Origin: Gnetum montanum
Lineage: Eukaryota > Streptophyta > Gnetopsida > Gnetales > Gnetaceae
Assembly: GCA_015680685.1 (NCBI GenBank)
Contig: MNCI01027068.1
Span: 62,001 to 126,000 of the forward strand
Direction: 5' to 3'
DNA length: 64,000 nt
In this document: positions 55,663 to 64,000 of the stretch, piece by piece
Layout of the letters: each line of letters opens with the position of its first letter
How positions within the stretch are numbered: the first letter of the stretch is position 1
The notes under the pieces: generated by a model
Databases searched by the model: none
Told to the model about the DNA's origin: nothing
The model's input: the letters and a program-made list of their open reading frames with translations, nothing else
Translations under genes and position numbers: made by a program

Positions 55663-56622
55663 TGATGAGAGTGGTTACTCTAGCGGTTACTCTAGCAGTT
55701 ATTCTAATTATTAGAGTAGTTACTGTAGTGGTTACTTTAGCAGTTACTCTAATTATTAGGGTGGTTACTTTAGCGGTTACTCTAGTAGTTATTCTAATTA
55801 TTAGAGTGGTTACTCTAGTGGTTACTCTAAATATTATAGTTTCTCCCAAGTCTATAAATACAATGCCTAGGCACACAATTGAAAAAGAGTCTTTTAGCAG
55901 TTAAGTAGCAAAACTCTTGTAGTCTGTTTGAAAGTTAGAGTAATTTCCAAGTGCCCGCAACAGGAGGTCTAAGTGTGGACAGATCTTTATTCAAGCATTG
56001 TGTACCTGAGCACACCTTGTGTATGGTAATAAAGACAAGCTCTTTGATTCATCCTTGCAGCACTTGAGATTTGTTTTCTTATGCATTTCTTTTATTTTAT
56101 TTTCTTATTCATTTATTTTATTTTATTTTATTTTATGCACTTTACATTTCTGTTATTAGCACAATAATTCATTTTGATTAATTAAGAAAATTGTTAAATT
56201 ACACAAGAACAACCACTTCGAGCATGCGTGTAATGCTTGGTAACCCAGTAATGATTAGTGTTTGGTAATCCTAGCAGTGTTGCACTAGTTCAAGATGTGT
56301 ACGGAAAGTGGGAACGGATGCTGGTGTTAGGATTAGTTAGAACTTAGTTAAAGAGTAGTTAAGTTAAATTATTCACTCAGTTACCACTCTCCTTCCCTAC
56401 TAGCGTAGGACATAAAAACATAAAAGCTATAAAAATCATATGCCTCAAGCTTACTTAACCATACAATCATGACATACAAGTAAGCTTGGGAAGACAACGA
56501 TAAACCAACCCATCCTTGTTCCACAAGGGCACATAAGCACTTAGTCCTTGGAATTCGACCGAATCATGTGTGAAACACTTGTATTCATATGGTTGAGCAT
56601 AGGGGTACCTCACTGCTCATCA
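55663..56622 (+). repeat. 3' LTR of element C
   Basis: 960 bp. Starts TGATGAGAGTGG and ends GGGGTACCTCACTGCTCATCA. The U3 repeat module (55670-55845) precedes TCTATAAATAC (55851-55861). AATAAAG at 56028-56034 probably lies in R. It matches the 5' LTR (39910-40705), which lacks the segment lost in its N gap. Confidence 0.92.
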
Positions 56623-57015
56623 CCTTCTTTCCCTAGTTCTAATTTTGACAATCTTTTCCTTAGTCCTAACTTTGGTGAGGTGTTTTTCATTAATTATGTT
56701 ATTTACTTAAATTTACTTTTCTAAAAATTCTGCATTTGCTATTTTTCTTTCAAGGTTTATATATAGCAATTTTAGTCTTTCTTTAAAAAAAAGTAATAAT
56801 ATTTAAATAATTTTCTATTTTTTTAAATTTTTATAGTTTATTAGCATTTTACATTTCCTATTATTTTTCATTTTATGAATGAATATTTTATAAGAACATC
56901 TCAACAAAGAACTTCTACTCGTACCCCTAGTCGACCAGCTACCCATCATTTCACTTTAAGAAAACAATGAGATTCACAATTTTCAAGTTTTGTCCCTAGA
57001 AGAACTTGAACTAGG

Positions 57016-57815
57016 ATGGTAGCCAATCAACCCCTAGCTCCCTTGGTGAGTAACCCCTTTAACTTCACCAACTATCATGATATTCCAAAATCACTTCAAA
57101 ACATAAATTTGTTCTTTGATCCCAGAACCCTTACTAGTGATGCTTGCCAACATATACAATGTTTCGAAACCTTACTAGGCATCCATAACATTGTCCAAAA
57201 TAACATAGCATATAGGGTATTTGTGACAAATTTTAGGAGCAAAGCTACCCAATGGTTTTTTATGCTCCCAAATGCATTTATCGACTCATGGAAAGAGTTT
57301 AAAAATAAGTTCCTACTTTAGTTCAATAAGTTCACTAGCCCTACCATGACATCAAGCAATTTCACAAGCTTAAGAAAACTACTTGGGGAAAATGTCTATG
57401 ACTACAACTTAAGATTCCTCTATCAACTAGCTTATGTACCAAATAAGATGTGTTTGCAACCTGATGGTATCCTTAATTTCTACCTCTCTACCATCGACCC
57501 ATTCTTTGCCTATGCCATTAAGTCCGACCCCAACATAACAGAAATACAAGAAGTAATGGCTAAGGCTATTGAGTTGGAACAAATTACCTTGATGAATAAC
57601 ATTCAAACTCAATTTGTGATGATGAATGTTAGTAATCCTATATATTCTATCCCTTTTCCATCACAAATTTTCCTAATGAATAATACTTTGTTTCAAACTC
57701 CCACTTCCCTTCAAATAACTCAACCTACAAGTAGCTATTTTCAAGGCCCCACATCCACTTCAAATTTACCACAAACTGTCGATTTAAGTGATGATCAATC
57801 AAAAGCTTTGATCTA
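57016..57815 (+). pseudogene. Gag of element F
   Basis: Two open stretches in the same frame, separated by a single TAG at 57319-57321. The core resembles Retrotrans_gag: HIQCFETLLGIHNI (57151-57192), FVTNFRSKATQWFFMLP (57220-57270), IDSWKEFKNKFLL (57280-57318), then LYQLAYVPNKM and a Gln/Pro/Thr-rich tail to 57816. It is unlike the Gag of A-D, so F is a different Ty3 lineage. Gag would form the particle shell. One or two point changes would account for the breaks in this part. Confidence 0.82.
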
Positions 57816-58600
57816 ATCCATCATGAATCCAAATGGAATATCTAATCCTAATGCATCCACTTGTTAAACATAAATCCAAATGATACAAATATTAACTTCA
57901 CTTCAAAAGCTTTCCAATGAAGTAGTTTAATTGAAGGAAAATAATAATAAAGTCCCTATATAATCTAAAAAATCAAGCACATCAATCAATGATGATTATT
58001 GTCATCTTTATAACACTAGGCAACATTCTAAGAAAATTTTTCCTCAATTTTTAGCACTATATGCTGATAATGTTTAAAGTCAACAAAATGGGAATACCCT
58101 AATTATGGTCTTGAACATATCTCATGAAACAGAAAATGAAGAAGTTCCCTCATTGGAACAAGTTATGGTAAGTGATCCCAACACACATAACACTCGCTAC
58201 CATAGACTTAGTGACATTATGAACATCATAATTGGGAATAATCCTTATACTCCCCCAAACAAAAGAGTTCCTAGTCAGCTAGGTCATCCCAAGAAAATGT
58301 CTCACAAAAACCAAACTCCCCTTCAATACTTATATGAAATCCACCTCAACAAGAAGCCAAAGATGAACATAAGACTTATGATTTAGTGGAGGATTTGAAA
58401 AGAGTTAAAGGCAACATTTTAATGTATGATCTTCTACATTTTAATGAAATGAAAGATGTGATTCAAAAGATAGTTCATATACCTGAAACCAATAAAGAAA
58501 AATCTCCAACAACTAAAAGGAAAGTTCATTTTGTAAAAATTCTTAATGTGTTATCAATAAAAAACACAAATAATTTCATGTCGAACAAAAAAGATCAACC
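57816..58600 (+). pseudogene. Gag-protease linker region of element F
   Basis: Fragmentary frames. They include a basic/His segment near 57990-58060, a Glu-rich start at 58105, and VEDLKRVKGNILMYDLLHFNE (about 58386-58450), a block often found before the protease in this type of Ty3 element. No zinc knuckle is clearly visible. Confidence 0.65.
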
Positions 58601-59040
58601 ACCTTTCTTAACAACTTTTGTCATTTTGGGAAAGAATGTTCACAATTTTTTGATGGATTCTGGTGTAATTATTAGTGTCATGCCACTTGAGGTATGTAAA
58701 AAATTAGGAGCATAGATGCTATCATAAGTAAGAAGTGTGATACAACTTGATGGAGCTAATGTACTTGTTGTAAGGTCATTAAAAGGAGAAAAAGTACAAC
58801 TTAAAAAATACCCTACTTTTACATGTTATATGGATATTTTAGTAGTCGATATGTCATCCACTTATGATGTGCTTTTATCTAGGACTTTTGAAGCCAAGTT
58901 TGAGGGCTTCTTTAGGTCAAATTTCTTAGAAGTATTAATTCCTATTAAAGGAAAATCTGAATATATGGTCATACGAAGAGAGCCTTTCTATAAAAACTTG
59001 GTAACAAATTTTTACCAACAAAATCAATCTTTGGAAAATC
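58601..59040 (+). pseudogene. Retropepsin-like protease of element F
   Basis: FLTTFVILGKNVHNFLMDSG (58604-58663) holds an intact D-S-G catalytic triad, followed by MPLEVCKKLGA and a TAG at 58713-58715. After the stop: VIQLDGANVLVVRSL, YMDILVVDMSSTYDVLLSR (58828-58882), FEAKFEGFF, and the IKGKSEYMVIRREP end (58946-58987). The order matches Tat/Ogre-group Ty3 proteases. Confidence 0.82.
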
Positions 59041-59930
59041 AAAATACTAATATTTATATTAGAGTTATTGAAGTTGGGCTTGGCAAACATGTTACAAATA
59101 ACCATGAGAGTGAAATTTCAGAAATAAATCCTTTTGCTTCTAGTGAATGTGAAGAAATATATGAAGATACCTTGTCTTATGATCAACATGATGAAAAAAC
59201 ATTTCTTTTGGGTGACCCACCACCATTAGGAGAGGACAAAGATATAAATGAGATTCTAACCATTAAAACATTAGAAAATGTGCCATATTTTGATGACATA
59301 TCCATTAAACATATTCCTAAAAAAGAAAATTATGTTCTTGATTTATTAGCTCAAATGGCCACTACTCTAGATGCCCCTTTTAAGCATAATGCTTGGGATT
59401 CTAAAAGAATTATTAAAAAGGTTAACTCCTATTCTATTCCAAAGAATATTTTTTCTTTCCAAGTTTTGATGATGATGATCATATTCATGGATTTTTATTT
59501 TCCAAGGGTAAATTTAGTAATTAATGTTTTAAATTTTCTCAAATTAATAAAGAAGCTATGTTAGTAGAAGTCATATTTTTCAAACTTAGTTCCCATTAGA
59601 GAAAAAATGAGTGAATTGCAATTATGTATTGATTTTGTAATCTCAATCATCTGCAAATTGTTAAAAGATGATTGGACAAGAAATATATAGGTAAATTATT
59701 TAAAATAAGAGATATAGTCCTAAAAAGAGATAGAGCATTTGGTCAAACAAGTTCTCAAATTAGGTTTTCTCCTATGTGGTCAGGTCCATTCCAAGTTACG
59801 GATGTCATTGGTCCCAATGTTTATAAAACTGCATATTTGCAATGATATAAATTACATAGAAATTTTAATGCATTTCATCTAAAACATTTCTACTCAGGTG
59901 CCCCAAGTGGACACTTGGCAGATCCTTAAT
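59041..59930 (+). pseudogene. Collapsed pol of element F: scraps of RNase H, RT and integrase end
   Basis: Open to 59564 but composite. A charged linker is followed directly by IKHIPKKENYVLDLLAQMAT (59302-59360), the usual C-terminal end of RNase H. A short RT-like scrap LVPIREKMSELQLCIDF (59588-59637) comes next. Then the integrase C-terminal domain appears, with MWSGPFQVTDVIGPNVYKTA (59774-59833) and FHLKHFYSGA (59874-59903), and a TAA near 59928. Nearly all of RT and the integrase core are missing, and the pieces are out of the usual order (RNase H scrap before RT scrap). Confidence 0.72.
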
Positions 59931-61059
59931 TGTATGCTTTCTTTTATTTCACCATGCATTTCATTTGTATATAATTGCACTTGCATAGTTTTTTTGCGTT
60001 TCCATCATCTCTTTCTTAGCATATTAGTTTTAGTTTTATTTTTTCTTTTCATATGATTTTAGTAATCATTATAGTCATTTGAGTTACTAGGAATTGGGTC
60101 ATCATAACACCATTGGAAAATAATGCAAGTATAATGCTTTATATAATATATCTTATCACTATTATATAAAATCTGCTTTATATGATATATTTCAATAATC
60201 TATGATTCTTCCCACTCTATTTCAAGGTTTTAGTTTTATTTGTTATGTTGGATTATGGAGAACGAGATTTATTCTAACTTATCATGTAATCATCATGATC
60301 ATGTGAGTGTAGGATATGTGAAGTTGGAGAATGGTTAGCCATAATCACTATGTGACCTTGGAAAATGCCTTTTCCCCTCTCATAAGCCCCATCCATTAAG
60401 TGTGAAGATCTATGACTATCCTATAAGTAATAGGGTGAAGTGTGTTCATCTCCACTTGAAAACCCTTAGCCACCTAAGAGACCTACTATGATGCCATTTA
60501 GATTATAATTAAAGGCACATACATGAGGGTTGAACTACACCATCGGAAAAGTTCCAAAAGGACCATGTTCTTTGGTAGTACAGCTAATTAGCCAAGCTCA
60601 TGTTGGAATTCCTACCTTAAGAATGAAGTACACCATGAGCAAAGTTTTCTCAAAAGAGAGAAAAGAAAAAAAAATGAGGACCATGTTCATCAGCTATGTA
60701 ATAAGTTCTTGAGTGTGATGGGGTCTAGCAACAATTCTCATCCTAGCCTCCATTCCCATTTTAAACCTCTTTCCCCAAAATTAAAAAAAGATAAAAAAGG
60801 AAAAATCCAAACATTGTGGCTAGTTATGATCTAAGATAAGCTTGTCCTCTTTATTAAGTTTGACATAAGTCTTGTGCTCAAAGTAGTCCACATACTTTTT
60901 ATCTTTACCTNGATTATTTTAATCATATTTATATCAGTATAGTTTACTTTCAAATTTTAATTTATCTGTGTTTTATGATCTTTTCAATCCTCTATCTTTT
61001 GCATCTCCTTTTAAAATTTGTATGGTTTCATTGTTTCTTGCACTTGCATGCAATTTCTA
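59931..61059 (+). other. 3' non-coding region of element F
   Basis: AT-rich with no gene. The 60-codon frame at 60530-60712 has no domain. A single N lies at 60911. It ends at the purine tract before the 3' LTR. Confidence 0.6.
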
Positions 61060-61073
61060 GTTTGGGGGCTAAG
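61060..61073 (+). promoter_or_regulatory. Polypurine tract of element F
   Basis: GTTTGGGGGCTAAG ends at the LTR start TGTTAATGCC. Confidence 0.65.
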
Positions 61074-62498
61074 TGTTAATGCCAACATCACCCATGCTAG
61101 GCATGGGGCCATGACTATTTAGTTTCAGTTCTATGATGGTTAGGGATCCTATGAGTTTTAAATCCCATGTATGATGATTTTTATTTTAATGATAATATTT
61201 AACCATTTCAAAGACTACATGGATTCTATAAATATTTAAATTATCAATTTTTGGTGGTTCATAGTTAATGCCTAATTGATGAGATTGATTTTCTCTTCGT
61301 TTAAGCAAACATCAACAATACCATGAACTAAAATCAGTTATTTTGTGCTATATGAGTATAACAAGTACTGAATCCTACCACCCTAACTCCCATGACAAAC
61401 TAAGCAGAAAGATTAATCCATTGAGTTATATTCATTTAATAACAACACTTTATGTTTTATTGAAAAACATATATAAGGCAATTCTAGCCATGAAACCTTA
61501 ATATGAAATTAAAAGACCTAAAACCATTGGCCTTACCACAAGAAAGATATGTATTCTACCAGCTCTTTCTAAAAATTTCCCAGCAAATAAATAAGGCTAA
61601 TTTAACTTCAATGAAATGTATTAAGATATAACATTATCAGGCAAACTAGTAGGTTTGATCATGAATTTCTTGGAAATATGTTTGGCTGCAAACTTTAATG
61701 CATCATTAACATTTCATTTCTTGAGCTCCATACATGTTCCTACCATCACAAAAAATTAAAAATCTCAGTTCCTGCCCAAAGAAAGAGACTAAGGAAAATC
61801 ACTAAAGGAAGATTTTAAGACCCCACAACATTTTCATTCTAAATAATAGATAAATCTAAAAATGACAATGTGGGCAGGCAATAGTGGTAGTGGTTACACT
61901 GTAGGTGTAGATGTGGTGGCAATGTCTAGAGGTGGTAGATGTAGTGGTGGCGAACGTGCAACATGGGCATTCAATGGAACTAGTTGGGAGTTGATATAAA
62001 AGTAGTGATAGAGTAGCAGGCTAGGAGGGAGGTCTTTCTAACTAGCAGAAGAAAGTAGTCGACGTGTGCATGATGGTGGTTGTCATGCATGTGCAATAGA
62101 CAGTAGTGTATGCATGCTGGTCGATGACAAATGATGGTGCACAAGTGCAGGTTGCAAGAGGTAGTGCACAGTGGTGGCACATGACGATGGCTATAGGCAA
62201 CATTAGTAGGCTAGGAGGGGGGCCTCTCTAGCTAGTAGTGGAAGTGGAGCACGTGAGTGAGGCTGCAAGAGGTAGTGTGCAGCGATGGAGCACTATGATG
62301 GCTATAGATGATGTCATCATGAAGAAGCAATAGTGGCACATTAGACTGATGCTAGTAGATGGCAGCATATGGCCATGTCGAGACTAAGGCCCTCTCTCTC
62401 TCTCTATGAAGGCAAAGGTTGAGAAAGTGACAATGGTAGACATATCTGGGCCTCCCTCTCTCCTTATGTAGGTAGGCAATGGTGATGTGGAGAGTGGG
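61074..62498 (+). repeat. 3' LTR of element F, cut by element E
   Basis: Starts TGTTAATGCCAACATC and follows the 5' LTR (37665 onward), with TATA box GATATAAAAGTAG (61993-62005). An internal stretch (62050-62440) has extra ggtagtg/gatggtg repeats compared with the 5' copy. It breaks at 62498 where element E begins. The remainder should lie beyond the window. Confidence 0.82.
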
Positions 62499-63364
62499 TG
62501 ATGAGTGGTGAGGTATCCCTATGTCTAAACATATGAATCACAAGCATTCACATGTGATCCAATCGAATTCTATAGTCCTTAAGTTCCTAAATATACTAGT
62601 TTTAGGTGAAATCTAATCGTGACAATCATTGTCTTCTCAACTACACTTGTGGAGCTTAATTGTATGGTTAATTGTAATTGAGGCACATGATTTTTATTAT
62701 TTTATACTTTATTTATCTATGATTAACAACAGGTTGAAACTTAATTTATAAATTAATTTAATTAATATAATTGCTAATTGATAACTAACTATGCTAGCAT
62801 AAGTATCTAATCTCAATCTTCATGCACATCCTAAACATGTATAATGCTACTGCATTACAAAATGTTAAGTGTTGTTGGGATTACCAAGAGTCATACACAT
62901 CCTCGAAGTAATTGTACTTATGTGCTTACTTAATTCTATTTAATCAAACTAGCTTGCTTTTTCTTAATTACTTGGGAGCATTAAATAAATTGCATAAAAC
63001 ATTAAATGCATGAATAAAAAAATTAAGCTAGCCAAGGTATTACAAGGTTTGATCATAAAGCTCATCTTTATTATCGCACACACTGTTGTGCTCAGGTACA
63101 ATAGTGCTCAAATAAAGATTTGTATACTCAATGACTCCTACTATGGGCACTTTGGAAAATATTCTAGCTCTAGAGAAAAGAAATTGTAAGAGATGTGCTA
63201 TGATATGACAAAAGACTATTTTGAAACCTTGTGCCCAAGCACTATATTTATAGGTTGGCACATACCCTACGATATTGGATATCCAACATTGCATCCTAGA
63301 ACCCGATATCAAATGCCCAACATCATGGCTCTAATACTGAAGCCTTGAAATATATGATTCATCA
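62499..63364 (-). mobile_element. 3' LTR of element E (A-E family), body beyond right edge
   Basis: On the plus strand it begins TGATGAGTGGTGAGGTATCC and ends GATTCATCA. On the minus strand the start TGATGAATC is preceded by a purine tract, so this is the 3' LTR and the body lies to the right. TATA box (rc of atatttatagg, 63244-63254), with gatatc/gatgttgg-type motifs just upstream of it (63270-63325). Closest to the A LTR. It interrupts the F 3' LTR. Confidence 0.85.
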
Positions 63365-64000
63365 TACCCTCACGAGTGAATGAAAACTCATCCTTGAGTG
63401 AACAAGAGGAGAAAAAAGTTCCTTATAAAATATTAGGAAGGTATGGGATTATAAACTGAATGCAAATTAACTTAGATGGAATAGAAAGACTCTAAGTGCC
63501 CAAGTGTATGGATTTACAATCTTTTACAAAATTGGATATTCATGAGAATAGAATTGAACACCTTGGACAAAATTGACATCCAACTCCTTTAGTAGCTAAA
63601 GAGTAAGGGAGAAGATTCAATGATCATGAAGGGTCCTCATTGCATGGTGTTGCCACTTATTCATTGGTTAAGACAATCCTACTTCTAGTCCACGCTTTCC
63701 ACTACAATCACAATAAAATCATAGATTAGTGTGCAATGTGTAACATATAGCTTTTAAGTAACTTGTCTCATTAGTGGTTACACTTGACTAGGTTGTGATT
63801 ATGGTGGATTGATTCCATTAATATTGTTAACAAGAAGATTAAAAAATAGGGTGAAATGGATAAGCGGTCTGTTATTAATTTTTGACAAGTCCAACATGAT
63901 GAAATGCTTGAAGAGGATTTAAGAATTCACAACAATAAAAAGAGTATTTCATGGAAAAAAATTGTGGATATGCACACAATTTTGATGTCATTAATGAAAA
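63365..64000 (-). other. Polypurine tract and 3' region of element E
   Basis: On the minus strand TTCACTCGTGAGGGTA (63365-63380) abuts the LTR. Beyond it, tccttgagtgaac, ggtatgggattat and catccaac blocks are complementary to 3790-3940 of element A. No coding is reached before the window ends. Confidence 0.7.

Larger units (their letters stand above)
39910..56622 (+). mobile_element. Element C: full-structure Ty3 (Athila/Tat-like) retrotransposon, split by D
   Basis: Inserted in the leader of F with a perfect five-base duplication ccttc (39905-39909 and 56623-56627). It has a 5' LTR, tRNA-Asp-type primer site, gag, protease, RT, RNase H, integrase without a visible chromodomain, a 1.7-kb 3' non-coding region, polypurine tract and 3' LTR. 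The order RT-RNase H-integrase is diagnostic for Ty3. The RT and protease resemble the Athila/Tat group. Element D interrupts the integrase. Without D it is about 9.8 kb. All coding parts carry stops. Confidence 0.92.

Noticed and set aside
1-64000. tRNA, rRNA, prokaryotic operons, phage or plasmid features
   Set aside because: None seen. The only tRNA-related sequences are complements of tRNA 3' ends in retroelement primer sites.

Overview
The window is plant nuclear DNA that consists almost entirely of decayed, nested retrotransposons. It is AT-rich and has three long N gaps (7745-7969, 40322-40403, 54375-54570) and single Ns at 17475, 50426 and 60911. I see no intact host gene, no rRNA or tRNA gene and no prokaryotic feature. 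The mix of Athila/Tat-like Ty3 elements with tRNA-Asp primer sites, Ty1/copia elements with an initiator-tRNA-Met primer site, an RTE-type LINE, and plant lipase and lipoxygenase pseudogenes points to a large-genome seed plant. A gymnosperm is plausible but not shown.

Left part (1-17.5 kb). The window opens in the 3' half of a Ty3 element (A: integrase, long 3' non-coding region, 3' LTR 3963-4811). A solo LTR (2562-3399, TSD attgt) sits in its 3' region. A Ty1/copia element (H) follows at 6255-7218 and resumes at 15791-17229. It is split by a complete Ty3 element (B, 7219-15790, TSD ttaag) that carries gag but no pol. The 3' LTR of B is in turn split by an unclassified GC-rich insertion (12798-15629) full of GCGTATACGC palindromes.

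Middle part (17.5-37.6 kb). This holds AT-rich intergenic DNA with a ~1 kb inverted repeat (about 19640-20710) and a second copia element (G, 21327-27870) whose RT core is deleted and which is split by a 2.4 kb insertion. Next come an RTE LINE remnant (about 29690-30200, minus), a second GC-rich TACGC-motif island (31.5-33 kb), and a lipase pseudogene fused directly to a lipoxygenase 3' end (33.0-34.4 kb).

Right part (37.6-64 kb). This is a Russian-doll nest. Element F (LTRs 37665-39538 and from 61074) contains element C (39910-56622, TSD ccttc). C contains element D (minus strand, 46433-53365, TSD gcaag/gaaag) exactly in its integrase. The 3' LTR of F is interrupted by the LTR of a further element E (62499-63364, body running off the right edge).

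A, B, C, D, E and the solo LTR belong to one superfamily by their LTR ends (TGATG...CACTCATCA), tRNA-Asp-type primer site and GTCATGGGGG polypurine tract. C is the only copy with all pol domains, though it is full of stops. B and D look like gag-retaining, pol-less derivatives that shared the cis signals of a C-like partner. The most interesting signals are this non-autonomous lineage, the repeated polypurine-like motif in the 3' regions, and the swapped palindromic repeat modules just upstream of the LTR TATA box.
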